This document shows positions 20,397-29,041 of a DNA stretch of 64,000 bases, piece after piece. Position 1 is the stretch's first letter, and every line of letters starts with the position of its first letter. The notes under the pieces are model-generated. The model was not told where the DNA came from, did no database searches, and saw nothing but the letters and a program-made list of their open reading frames with translations. A program made the position numbers and the translations under genes. Source of the DNA: Betaproteobacteria bacterium SCN2. GTDB lineage: Bacteria > Pseudomonadota > Gammaproteobacteria > Burkholderiales > Thiobacillaceae. The stretch is from NCBI GenBank assembly GCA_008923285.1, contig WBSG01000002.1, positions 124,001-188,000 of the forward strand. The letters run 5' to 3'.

Positions 20397-20696
20397 GTGA
20401 CAAGAGTCGAGGAAACCGAACTGCGTCGATGGCGCGCCTTGCCGGCCAATCAATTACTGATGCGGGTTGCCACCTTTGCCAAGCGTGATGGAACCTTCGA
20501 GCCCGTCAAAAGCACGGGTACTGAGCGCTGGCATGCGAACGTGGAAGGCCGTGAGTACGAGTTGGTCACCGATGGCCCTAAGTTTTTTGACACCCGTGCC
20601 AAGCGCGGTGGTGGAGGTGCAGTGGATTTGGTTATGCATCTCCACCACCTCGACTTCAAATCGGCGACCGCTTTATTGCGTCGCTTAGGGGTTTAG
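20397..20696 (+). CDS. Small primase-like (CHC2/DUF3991 N-terminus-like) protein of the trio operon
   Basis: A 99-residue protein with a GTG start seven bases after GGAGG. Its second half, WHANVEGREYELV, KFFDTRAKRGGGGAVDLVM and HHLDFKSATALL, resembles the compact N-terminal module found in plasmid and phage primase/TOPRIM-type proteins (a GGGG-A-DLVMH-L pattern). No TOPRIM part is present and there are no cysteines for a zinc site. It ends 8 bp before gmtY and so belongs to the same transcript. Its role in the element is unknown; an accessory DNA-binding function is only a guess. Confidence 0.65.
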   Translation: MTRVEETELRRWRALPANQLLMRVATFAKRDGTFEPVKSTGTERWHANVEGREYELVTDGPKFFDTRAKRGGGGAVDLVMHLHHLDFKSATALLRRLGV

Positions 20697-20704
20697 GTGA
20701 TGGA

Positions 20705-22105
20705 ATGTTCGTAACCGTCAAGGCCCGCGTCTATGCCGATGCCACGGGCGTCTACACAGAGATTCCCGCCTTGCTGACGCCGGCCGGTGTGCTGGAGCCG
20801 CTGCTCGACTATTGCCTATATCGCAGCCACGACCGCAGTCTGACCTGGATGTCGAAGGTGGCCCGCTCGGTCCGGATGTTTCTTGAATACCTCCAGACCA
20901 ACCCCGCCGAGCGCGATACCTACCGCCTGTTCCAGAACTTCGCCCAGCGGCTCTACACCGGCACCTTCGACCGCGAGACGGGACTCGACTCCAGCGGCCT
21001 GTGCTGGGCGCCGCGCTCGCCGCAGGACGCCGGCCACATCATCACCCACCTGACCGATTTCTTCGATTGGCTGGGTGAGATGCGCCCGGAGGCGGCCAAG
21101 GTCAATCCCCGCTATGCGGGAGGCGCCTTTGACCGGAAGGCTGATGAGGCTGCCTACCAATATCGGCGTAACAAGGCTTTCCTTGGCCATATATGGGCCG
21201 CAAACGCGCCGCCCGCCGAGGTCGGACATCGCGTGCGCAGCCAACGCTTACCCAAGGTCGAGAAGGGCGAACCCCCAGCCTTCCCGGAAGAGCGCTTCGA
21301 GGAACTGCTGGGCAAGGGATTCCGTGCGGCGGGGCGCCAGGACTATCGCGGCATGCTCATCACCTTGCTGCTGCATGGCGCAGGATTCCGCGAGTCGGAG
21401 CCCTTCCATCTTTATATCCACGACGTGCTTCCGGACCCCGCCAACCCGCGTCAGGCATTGGTTCGCATCCACCACCCGTTCCACGGGGCCGCTCCCGTCG
21501 ACTGGCGCGACCAGCGGGGTCGGCCGCGCAAAGGCAACCGGGCGGAATACCTTGCCCAGCAGTTCGGCCTCGTGCCTCGCACGGAAGTGATGGACAGCCG
21601 CCACGCCGGCTGGAAGGGGGGCATGCACGACGGTCCCTATTACAAGCAGGCGTATTGGTTTGTGCCGGAGTATGGCGAGTGGTTCCTGCAACTCTGGCAC
21701 CGCTACCTGGAGCAGGTCGCTCGTCTCGACCGCGACCACCCCTTCGCATTCATCAACCTGAACCGCGAGCCGGCCGGCGGGATGTACTGCCTTAGCCAGT
21801 ACAACAAGGCCCATGCCGCCGCCTGCGAGCGTATCGGCCTTTCGGTCAGCAAGGCGCTGGGCACGACGCCACACGGTCACCGCCACGCCTACGGCCGGCG
21901 GCTCAAGAACGCGGGCATCGACAAGGCGCTCATCCGCCGCTTCATGCACCACGCCTCGCCGGAAAGTCAGGAGGTCTACACCCAGCCGAACACCCGCGAG
22001 GCGCTGGCGGCGCTGGAGGCTGCGGCTCAACGGCTTCGGACCACACACGCCCGGGCGCCGTCTGCCTCCAGCTTGTTGCTCCCAGGTGTCGAACCTAACG
22101 ACTGA
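20705..22105 (+). CDS. gmtY: Tyrosine recombinase of the trio, GmtY-like
   Basis: A 466-residue site-specific recombinase. The N-terminal part (to about residue 165) resembles the SAM-like core-binding domain. The catalytic domain has the expected R-H-R-H-Y set: Arg in GAGFRESEPF, His and Arg in TPHGHRHAYG, His in RFMHHASPES, and the nucleophile Tyr in QEVYTQPN. All key residues are present, so it should be active. It begins eight bases after the primase-like gene and is followed ten bases later by gmtZ. The gmt name rests on size, gene order and recognition of the family, not on a database search. Confidence 0.8.
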   Translation: MFVTVKARVYADATGVYTEIPALLTPAGVLEPLLDYCLYRSHDRSLTWMSKVARSVRMFLEYLQTNPAERDTYRLFQNFAQRLYTGTFDRETGLDSSGLCWAPRSPQDAGHIITHLTDFFDWLGEMRPEAAKVNPRYAGGAFDRKADEAAYQYRRNKAFLGHIWAANAPPAEVGHRVRSQRLPKVEKGEPPAFPEERFEELLGKGFRAAGRQDYRGMLITLLLHGAGFRESEPFHLYIHDVLPDPANPRQALVRIHHPFHGAAPVDWRDQRGRPRKGNRAEYLAQQFGLVPRTEVMDSRHAGWKGGMHDGPYYKQAYWFVPEYGEWFLQLWHRYLEQVARLDRDHPFAFINLNREPAGGMYCLSQYNKAHAAACERIGLSVSKALGTTPHGHRHAYGRRLKNAGIDKALIRRFMHHASPESQEVYTQPNTREALAALEAAAQRLRTTHARAPSASSLLLPGVEPND

Positions 22106-22114
22106 GGATTCGTC

Positions 22115-24712
22115 ATGACCGAAAAAAGGAAAACGTCCGCGCCGGGAGCCTCTACCCTCCCTTCGCCCAGGAAGAAAGGAGTTAAGCGAGAGACGGACAC
22201 TTCTCTCGGGTGGGTCGCGCGGGAGTATCCGCAGCTCGAACCCTGGCGGGGCATGGCGGTGGAGTGGCTGAAAGGCGAAACACGCGGGGTCCATGAGCGG
22301 CTCATGGCGCTGGTGGCTTTCTTCGAGCGCTACCTCGTCAAGCTATCCTTACCGCTCGACCCCGCGGTGTTCCTGGCGCGCACCACCGTCCTACCCGACT
22401 TCTACCAGACGGCATGTCCTGATTCGTCGCACGGCATCAAATACAACAACTATATTCACGCCTTCCTGCACTTCGTGCTGCTGCGCGAGTTCAGCGAAGC
22501 CGACGACAATGGCCAGCCGAGGGTCTCGCCGGCCTTCCACAACCCGGTGCCTAGGATGTCCACGAGCGGCCTGCCCCGGCGCGACGAAAGCGTGCATTCT
22601 CCGCTCCCCTACGGTTACATCGACGAGTTGCGTCAGATGCTCGCAGCGGGGCCGAACTTCCGCGACTGGCAGTGGGCGCAAAGCGCGCTGAGTGTCGAAG
22701 CTGATACAGGCAGGCGCCGCGCGAGCGACTGGTTCGAGGTGACTGAAGCGCAGATTGACCCGGGCGACCCCGACTGCGTATGGCTTGAGCGCCCGACGCA
22801 GAACGGCACACGTCTGGAAATGTGGAGCCCGGTGCGTTGGGTGGCCCTGCTGGTCAAGCTTATCCTGCCGCTGCGCACCTTCCAAGTCCGCATGCTCGAC
22901 TCAGGTGAGGCCGATACCTGGTGCTACGCTGAGGGCAATTGGACGTTGAACGCGAGCCTGCTCGCACAGGGCAGCGAACGGCACCCGCTGCAACAGGGCG
23001 TGTTCCGCCGCAGCGCCCCGCTCGCCGATGGCGAGGCGGTCCCAACCGTGCTCTACATCAACACCAACAAGACCGCCGACATCGCCAAATCCGGCCCCGA
23101 AAAGGGCTATGTGCTGCCATGGGTCTCTGGCGGCCCGGTGCATCAGGATGTCTTCTATTGGCTGGAAAAGCTGCGCGACTGGCAGGCAAAGTACAACACC
23201 GTCTCGCGGCGCACGGCCTGGTCAGAACTGGACGGGCGCCACATCAAGGCGAAGAGCGATGTGCAGCTCGCGGGCTATCCCGACACCTGTTACCTGTTTC
23301 GGCTACCTGAAGCCGTTGAAGTCGAGTGCCATCTGCCCATCCAGCGATTTGGCCCAATGGAGCGTAGCTGGTTCCGCCTGCTGGAAGCGTTGGAACTGCG
23401 ACTTGCCGAGCGGGGCGAGACCCATCGCAATGGCACGCCAATTTGCTTCTTGCCACCGCTGGAACAGCAGAACAACGGACTGACGACCCTCTTCCCCCTG
23501 CACAGCCTGCGCGTCTCCCTCATAACAGCGCTGGCGCTCGAAGGCCAGGTCCCGTTTCCCATCCTGCAAAAGCTGGTCGGCCACAGCCGCCTTCTGATGA
23601 CTTTGTACTACACCAAACCCGGTGCGACGCACATCCGCGAGGTGGTGCTCGGCGCCGCCGAGCGACTGGAAGCGACCAAGGAGGCAAGCATTCAGAACTT
23701 CCTCCTCGACACCGAGCACGAGGAACTCTTGGAACGTGCCATCTGCAACAGCTTGCCTAGCCTCGCTGCTGCCATCCCGCAACATCCGGCCGCGCGCAAC
23801 CCGGTGGGTTGGATGCCGATGCACCATGGCCTCTGCCTGGTCGGCGGCAACACTAGTGAGGTCGAGGACAACGGTGCCGTGGGCGGCTGCTACAACGGCG
23901 GCCCGAACATTGGTTCACCTTCCGCCCCCAAATACGGACCGGTGCCGGGCGGTAGCCGCAATTGCGTGCGTTGCCGCTGGTTCGTGACTTCCCCGCATCA
24001 CTTGCCGGCACTGGCCGCCCACTTCAACACGCTCGCCTACCACTTCGACGAGGCGCGCAACGCCTGCCTCGCTCGAGAAAACGACCTCCAGGCCCTGAAG
24101 AAGGAGAAAGCGGATGCGGAAGAGGCCGGTCATCCATTCGCCCGGCTGGACGCCTATCGGCAAGCCGAGCGGGTATGGGAGAGCGCGATGAAGCGCTTCA
24201 GCGACCTGGCCGAAGACCTGGTGGCCTGCTGGCGTCTCGTCGAGCGCTGCAAGGCGGCGCTAGATGCAAGGAGTGGCGACGGCATGCAATTGGTGGCCGC
24301 CGGCACCGTCTGCGACGTGCAGGCCGTCTTCGAGGAAACTGAGTCGGAGCTGCTGCAACTCGCGGGCGTGTGCGAAAACGTCGAGTTCTATCCTGACCTG
24401 GAGCCGGGCAAGGCGGTGTTTCGCCGCAGCCAGCTGCTTGATGCCGTCCTCTACCGCGACGATTTGCCACCCGTGTTCATGCTGCTGAGTGAGGACGAGC
24501 AGCTGCGCGTGGGTAACGCCTTCATGCGCCATCTCGCTATGCAGATGAATCCGCAGAACCCAACGCTCGGCCAACGCGCAGTGATTCGCCTGATGGACGC
24601 GGGCGTGCGCCTCAGCGAGCACTTTGACCTGGACCTTGTCTCGCTGCTGCCTGCGTCCAATCGTGCCCAAGCGTTCCCGCTCGGGCGACAGACCCTTCCT
24701 GAGAGTGATTGA
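22115..24712 (+). CDS. gmtZ: Large tyrosine recombinase of the trio, GmtZ-like
   Basis: An 865-residue protein. The first ~180 residues correspond to a core-binding region, and the recombinase fold is spread over ~190-520: Arg candidate in ADTGRRRASDWFEV, HSLR in LFPLHSLRVS, GH in LQKLVGHSR, and the Tyr in MTLYYTKPG. A C-terminal half of about 340 residues follows, with a cysteine pair in RNCVRCRWFVTSP and a long charged helical stretch (ENDLQALKKEKADAEEAG). Such large integrases with a C-terminal extension work together with a second recombinase in trio elements. The stop overlaps the gmtX start (TGATG). Confidence 0.8.
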   Translation: MTEKRKTSAPGASTLPSPRKKGVKRETDTSLGWVAREYPQLEPWRGMAVEWLKGETRGVHERLMALVAFFERYLVKLSLPLDPAVFLARTTVLPDFYQTACPDSSHGIKYNNYIHAFLHFVLLREFSEADDNGQPRVSPAFHNPVPRMSTSGLPRRDESVHSPLPYGYIDELRQMLAAGPNFRDWQWAQSALSVEADTGRRRASDWFEVTEAQIDPGDPDCVWLERPTQNGTRLEMWSPVRWVALLVKLILPLRTFQVRMLDSGEADTWCYAEGNWTLNASLLAQGSERHPLQQGVFRRSAPLADGEAVPTVLYINTNKTADIAKSGPEKGYVLPWVSGGPVHQDVFYWLEKLRDWQAKYNTVSRRTAWSELDGRHIKAKSDVQLAGYPDTCYLFRLPEAVEVECHLPIQRFGPMERSWFRLLEALELRLAERGETHRNGTPICFLPPLEQQNNGLTTLFPLHSLRVSLITALALEGQVPFPILQKLVGHSRLLMTLYYTKPGATHIREVVLGAAERLEATKEASIQNFLLDTEHEELLERAICNSLPSLAAAIPQHPAARNPVGWMPMHHGLCLVGGNTSEVEDNGAVGGCYNGGPNIGSPSAPKYGPVPGGSRNCVRCRWFVTSPHHLPALAAHFNTLAYHFDEARNACLARENDLQALKKEKADAEEAGHPFARLDAYRQAERVWESAMKRFSDLAEDLVACWRLVERCKAALDARSGDGMQLVAAGTVCDVQAVFEETESELLQLAGVCENVEFYPDLEPGKAVFRRSQLLDAVLYRDDLPPVFMLLSEDEQLRVGNAFMRHLAMQMNPQNPTLGQRAVIRLMDAGVRLSEHFDLDLVSLLPASNRAQAFPLGRQTLPESD

Positions 24713-25374
24713 TGAATAGCAAAACGAACATCCACCCGGACGCGGTACTGGAGTCGCTGCTGGCCAAGGCCGAGCGCTCGAATCGCCGTAAGAATCTCAC
24801 GCGAATGCATGAGCTTTGCCGCAAGCAGCACGAAGCGGGCTCGCGCGACTTCTCGCTGTCGGCTATCGGCCGCTTGGTCGAGGCCGAAGGCATTATGAAG
24901 GGCCGGGCCCTCTACAACGCCCAGTCTGCCGACTACAAAGCGCTCATCGAAGCCTGGGCAGCCTACGCCGGGCCACCGGCGCCTAAGGCGCCGAAGACAC
25001 TGGCGAGCCATGATTACCTGATGCGCATCGAGGACCCGGCCATCCGCTCCATCATGCAGGCCATCATTGCAGAGCGGGACAAGCTCAAGGCACAGCTCAA
25101 CGTGCTCAAGGCCAACACACAGGTGACCGTGGACCGCCGTCCGCTGGGTGCCACTGTTTCGGCTGCTCCAGGAATGCAGCCGGTGACCGTCCTCGCGCTA
25201 GCCGCACAGCTAACTCCGTCCGAACGCGAAGCCTTACAGAAGGCGGTTTCCCCCGACTACCTGGAAGAACGTGGTCTGCGGGAAGGCAGCCACGGCGAAA
25301 TCATGAATGAGCGCGGTCGGCAGGTGTTCGAGGTCGGTTTCGCACGAGCCATTCGCAAGGTATTGGGAGACTGA
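24712..25374 (+). CDS. gmtX: Trio accessory protein GmtX-like
   Basis: A 220-residue mostly helical protein without a recombinase signature. The N-terminal part (LLAKAERSNRRKNLTRMHELC, then GSRDFSLSAIGRLVEAEG) resembles a small DNA-binding helical domain seen in the third protein of GMT modules. The middle (AIRSIMQAIIAERDKLKAQL) is probably coiled coil, and the end (EVGFARAIRKVLGD) is basic-helical. It overlaps gmtZ by one base. I take the ATG at 24712 over a TTG three bases earlier. The biochemical role is unknown. Confidence 0.75.
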   Translation: MNSKTNIHPDAVLESLLAKAERSNRRKNLTRMHELCRKQHEAGSRDFSLSAIGRLVEAEGIMKGRALYNAQSADYKALIEAWAAYAGPPAPKAPKTLASHDYLMRIEDPAIRSIMQAIIAERDKLKAQLNVLKANTQVTVDRRPLGATVSAAPGMQPVTVLALAAQLTPSEREALQKAVSPDYLEERGLREGSHGEIMNERGRQVFEVGFARAIRKVLGD

Positions 25375-25393
25375 AGCGGTGACAGTTGCCTCA

Positions 25394-25467
25394 CGGCAAG
25401 TGCGAGGTCTGGGGCAGCGCCCCGGGGGCTGCAATCGGCCATTAGCTGACGGTCACAGCACTTGCCG
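25394..25467. repeat. Inverted repeat after the recombinase trio
   Basis: CGGCAAGTGC (25394-25403) faces GCACTTGCCG (25458-25467), with a GC-rich hairpin GGGGC AGC GCCCC between them. Position just after gmtX suggests a terminator-like structure or the right recombination end of the module. Confidence 0.5.
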
Positions 25468-25566
25468 ATAGCAGTAGCTCGTGGAGCAGATCGGCCAGAA
25501 GCAGAAAGTCATTAGCGCAAGAGCATGGACCAGTTCGTCGCTGATTACCGGAATCAGGGCTGGCGG

Positions 25567-26516
25567 CTACTCTGAACGCAAGGCCGTTGATTCCCGCTCA
25601 ACGATGCGAAAACCGATGTCGTTAATCTTCTGAGGGACTTCTTTCCCGGCGCAGCGGCTCAGGATTAGTTCGGCTGCCATGCGGCCAATTCCCGCACCGT
25701 CCACATGCACTGTCGTGAGTGACGGCACCAAGTGGGCCGCAAAGTCGGCATCGCCGAAACCGCACAGTGCCAAGTCCTGCGGAACCCGCAAGCCACGCGC
25801 AAGCGCCTCGACCAGCACACCCTGGGCAAGTCCGTCTGAACTGCAGAAGATGGCCTCGATGCCCGGCTCTTTTTCCAGGATTTCGCTCAGCGCCCGTCGC
25901 CCGCTTGCCAGGTTGCTAGGGGCGGGAATCGTCACCGTGGGAACGTCGTGACCAAAAGTGGCCATGAATCCTTGGCGTCGCTGTTGGGCTCGCTCGTCAT
26001 CACCCGTGGCTAAGGCCACATTCTTCCACCCGCGCGACAGGAAAAAACCAGCCACCGCATTGCCCACCTTGATGTGCGAAAAGCCAACAATCATGTCAAT
26101 TGGATGCTCGCTAAGGTCCCAGGTCTCCACAACTGGAACACCAAGATTTTTCAGGAGTTCGCGAGCCTTGGGCGAGTGCACCTGACCGGCAACAACTACG
26201 CCGTCTGGTCTACGCCCCATCAAACTTGAAATTAGCTTTTCCTCGCGCGCATGGTCATAACCGGTCTGCCCAAGGATAAGTTGATATCCGCTCGTATCCA
26301 ACGTTTCCGTCATGACCCGTACTGTGGGCAGGAACTGCGGCACGGAAATGATCGGAACTAAACCGACTACAGTCATGCTGCGACGCGACTTCAAGCCACC
26401 CGCTAGCATGTTGGGTATGTAGCCAGTAGCGATGACCGCTTGCTTGACCTTTTCGATTGCCGGTTTGGATACCTTCTCGGGTGTGCGCAAAGCACGCGAG
26501 GCACTACTGCCTCAAC
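25567..26516 (-). pseudogene. LacI-family regulator lacking its DNA-binding head
   Basis: The minus-strand frame encodes a nearly complete LacI/GntR-type sensor: the last part of the head (SASRALRTPEKVS), the hinge (IPNMLAGGLKSRRS) and the periplasmic-binding-protein-like core (TVVGLVPIISVPQ, GRRPDGVVVAG, AIFCSSDGLAQGV, CGFGDADFA). Reading back past 26516 the family similarity stops and a TGA is met after three more codons. The helix-turn-helix (normally ~20 residues before this point) is missing. An ATG or alternative start inside could still make a headless protein of 307 residues, but it could not bind an operator. It marks a recombination boundary near 26516. Confidence 0.8.
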
Positions 26517-26976
26517 GAGCATTCCGCACGAGCCGTACCGGCAGTCGGTCATCGCGGTGAGATGGAGTTCGTGAATGAGATCGGTGAGGTTGAGGTCAGC
26601 AACTCACATAGGTTTCTTATCCCGCCGAATGGCATGCCGTGCAAGTCGCTCGTAGAGCGGGAGTTCAATCTTCGTTTCGACTTCACCTTGTCCACAGACC
26701 AGGCGGCTGAACTTAGGCTCCGATTGTCGGCTTGGCCGTTTCGCTCAAGCTGGCCGGCAGCGTGGCCCACGACGGCACCTATGTAGAGCAGTGCTCCGCG
26801 TACGCAGAGTGCTGATCGTCAAGCGATGGGGCAGCCAGACGTCACCCTGGGGCTGTAAGGTGCGCGGGCAGAGCGTGGGGTGCAGGCTAGCTGCGCGAAG
26901 GAATATTGCTGGGAAAGGGCTGCGAACGCAGACTGGAGTTCGGCCCAGCGTAGGCCGACTTCAAAAGGAGATCAGC
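26517..26976. other. Scrambled region, no convincing gene
   Basis: About 460 bp between the truncated lacI and the zinc-finger gene. Short open frames exist on both strands (for example a plus-strand one containing EIGEVEVSNS at about 26560-26786), but none has a ribosome-binding site and a recognisable family together. It looks like joined fragments of older genes. Confidence 0.4.
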
Positions 26977-27489
26977 ATGAAGCTGACGGATCAAGAGTTG
27001 CGCAAGCTGCGCGACGCATACAACGTACAGAAGAAAACGCAACGGCGCCGGAAACCAGATCGGAACGGCCACCGAATCCAGGTCACGATGACCTTCGAGG
27101 AGTGGCTGCAGGTCTGGACGGAGAGCGGCAAGCTGCACTTGCGAGGGAATGGGCGCGGAAAGTTCTGCATGTCGCGCAAGAACGACCTGGGCGACTACGC
27201 GGTGGGGAACGTGGAGATCAAGGCCTGTGAGGAGAACAGCCGGGAGGCCAAGCTGGGGCGACAACCTTCAACTTGCACTCGAGACAGGATGAGCGCGAGC
27301 CGAGCTGGAGTGTCAAAAACCCAAGCTCACAAAGAAAGCATCTCGGAAGGGCACCTTGCGTTGCCGATAGTCAGGTGCCCGCACTGCTCTAAGCCCGGCA
27401 GGCAAGGAGGCGCAATGCGGAGACACCACTTTGATAGTTGCAAGTCACTGGCAGAGCCGATACGAGAGCCAGGAGCCATCTACACTTGA
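26977..27489 (+). CDS. Phage-like modular zinc-finger protein related to HNH/homing-nuclease accessory domains
   Basis: A 170-residue protein starting at an ATG behind a perfect AAAAGGAG. Residues ~35-95 (MTFEEWLQVWTESGKLHLRG, then KFCMSRKNDLGDYAVGNVEI) follow a pattern common in phage HNH-type proteins. A NUMOD3-like segment comes next (SASRAGVSKTQAHKESISEG). The C-terminal CPHCSKPGRQGGAMRRHHF-DSC looks like a C2HC zinc finger. No HNH or GIY-YIG catalytic motif is visible, so it is either a DNA-binding partner or a nuclease remnant. The frame extends upstream, but the ribosome-binding site fixes the start. Confidence 0.6.
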   Translation: MKLTDQELRKLRDAYNVQKKTQRRRKPDRNGHRIQVTMTFEEWLQVWTESGKLHLRGNGRGKFCMSRKNDLGDYAVGNVEIKACEENSREAKLGRQPSTCTRDRMSASRAGVSKTQAHKESISEGHLALPIVRCPHCSKPGRQGGAMRRHHFDSCKSLAEPIREPGAIYT

Positions 27490-27553
27490 CCTTCGCATCG
27501 ATATCTAGGTCCAACTCGGAGGAGTCCCCCGTATTGATCGGCTGCCGTTCTTG

Positions 27554-27970
27554 CTATCGCATCGGGACTGTGCTGCGCTGGCTCTTGTCTACGATAACAA
27601 ACTCTAGAAAAACGAGTTTTTCCGTTGCGCTCAAATTGCGGTGCGCATGAATCATCCCGGGCCGAACGTGGAGGCTGTCCCCCGGCTTCAGCGTGACGGG
27701 TTCCTTTCCCTCCTCCTGCCAAACGCCCGATCCTTCGAGCACATAGAACACCACATGGGAAGGGTGGTAGTGCTTCGGGTTTTGACCGCCCGGAGCATAC
27801 GTCGTGTGAAGCACACGAAACTCCTTGCCCGGCATAGTTATGTCGTCGAAAACATGCCGTGCTACAGCAGTGATGCCGGCGCGCTCGCCTGTTGCCCCAG
27901 CTAAGGCCTGCGCATTGGAAATGGCCGGACCGACCAGCAGAGCGCAAAAGGTGCATACGAGTTTCTTCAT
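27554..27970 (-). CDS. Secreted cupin-domain protein
   Basis: A 138-residue protein with a signal peptide (MKKLVCTFCALLVGPAISNA) and one cupin barrel. The metal-site motifs are HYHPSHVVFYVLEGSG and LKPGDSLHVRPGMIHAHRN; the histidines and glutamate typical of motif 1 and the histidine of motif 2 are present. The substrate is unknown. The start at 27970 follows AGGAAG. The gene is divergent from the LysR-type regulator at 28070, so that regulator probably controls it. Confidence 0.8.
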   Translation of the reverse strand: MKKLVCTFCALLVGPAISNAQALAGATGERAGITAVARHVFDDITMPGKEFRVLHTTYAPGGQNPKHYHPSHVVFYVLEGSGVWQEEGKEPVTLKPGDSLHVRPGMIHAHRNLSATEKLVFLEFVIVDKSQRSTVPMR

Positions 27971-28069
27971 GCTTCTTCCTTCAGTGTCATGAGGGGTGCA
28001 GTCTAGCATGCGGGGTATAGTTCAGGTATCGATAATGGGCGTTTAGATATCCACCGTGGGTTATACCGA

Positions 28070-29041
28070 ATGAGCGTGAGTTTGATCGACAGAAGGGTGA
28101 CGCTGCGCGAGCTGCGTCTTTTTCTCGCGGTAGCGCAGTCTGGAAGCATCTTGAAGGCCGCGAACGAGATCGGCCTCACACAGCCGGCACTTTCAAAGTC
28201 AATCGCCGAACTGGAGCGGACATTCGGCGTTCGATTGTTCGATCGGACGAATCGGGGCGTGACTACCACTCCTCAAGGCGAGGTTCTATTACGGCGGGCG
28301 ACGGGAATGTTTGAGGAGCTGCGTCAAGCTGTAGACGAGTTGGGCGCGTTGGCAGATGCAAGCATTGGAGAGTTGCGGCTCGGGGGCACACCAAGCATGT
28401 GTGCTGGAATGCTGCCTCTGGCTCTCACCACCATCCTCAAAGAGCGGCCTAAATTCCGTTTCCATGTGGCAGAACTTGAGTCGGGAAAGCTCGGAAGCGA
28501 AGTACTTGCGAGATCGCTGGACATCGGCATAGGCCGCGAGCAATTGGGTGTTGAGAACAATGGCTTGACTTTCGACCGGTTGTTCGATGATCGATTGTTC
28601 ATAGTCGCTGGAGCACTTCATCCACTCGCAAGTCGAAGAACGACGACATTGGAGGAAGCCGCCCGCCAACAATGGGTGCTTCCAGTGACAGACGGCGGGG
28701 TAACAGCACAGTTGGCAACTGAGCTGCGCAAGCACGGGTTGGAGCTGCCACACTCCGTCGTCACGTCTATGTCAATGCTCGTCCGATATGAGCTGATTGC
28801 GACAAACGGGTTTCTCACAGCCATGTACGGCTCGGTGCTTCGCTTCGGGAAAGTGCCGAGATTCCTGCGGGTTCTACCGATAGATCTGCCCATCGGCATG
28901 CCAATTGGATTGCTTCGGCTAAGAAACCGCACGCTAGCGCCAAGTGCGGAGTTGTTCGCCATGGTCACTCGGGGCATCGTCCGACCCATGCACTCGTTAA
29001 GCGCAAAGCAGCTACGCCGCGAGATGCAAGCAAATTCGTGA
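28070..29041 (+). CDS. LysR-type transcriptional regulator
   Basis: A 323-residue regulator. The winged helix-turn-helix is clear at the N-terminus (TLRELRLFLAVAQSGSILKA, NEIGLTQPALSKSIAELERT, FGVRLFDRTNRGV). The effector domain follows (GELRLGGTPSMCAG; VLPVTDGGVTAQ). It lies 99 bp from the divergent cupin gene, the usual place for a LysR target. Codon usage is more AT-rich than in the neighbouring host genes, in keeping with an acquired region. Confidence 0.9.
   Translation: MSVSLIDRRVTLRELRLFLAVAQSGSILKAANEIGLTQPALSKSIAELERTFGVRLFDRTNRGVTTTPQGEVLLRRATGMFEELRQAVDELGALADASIGELRLGGTPSMCAGMLPLALTTILKERPKFRFHVAELESGKLGSEVLARSLDIGIGREQLGVENNGLTFDRLFDDRLFIVAGALHPLASRRTTTLEEAARQQWVLPVTDGGVTAQLATELRKHGLELPHSVVTSMSMLVRYELIATNGFLTAMYGSVLRFGKVPRFLRVLPIDLPIGMPIGLLRLRNRTLAPSAELFAMVTRGIVRPMHSLSAKQLRREMQANS

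Larger units (their letters stand above)
20340..25470 (+). mobile_element. Gamma-mobile-trio (GMT)-type recombinase module
   Basis: Four plus-strand genes with tight spacing: a 99-residue primase-like protein, then gmtY, gmtZ and gmtX. The trio arrangement of a ~460-residue tyrosine recombinase, a ~865-residue tyrosine recombinase and a ~220-residue helical protein is that described for GMT islands, which carry defence and toxin cargo mainly in gammaproteobacteria. The left boundary is set at the compositional change after the tRNA terminator. The right boundary is set at the inverted repeat 25394-25467. Both are estimates, because no flanking att duplication was found by eye. Confidence 0.75.
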
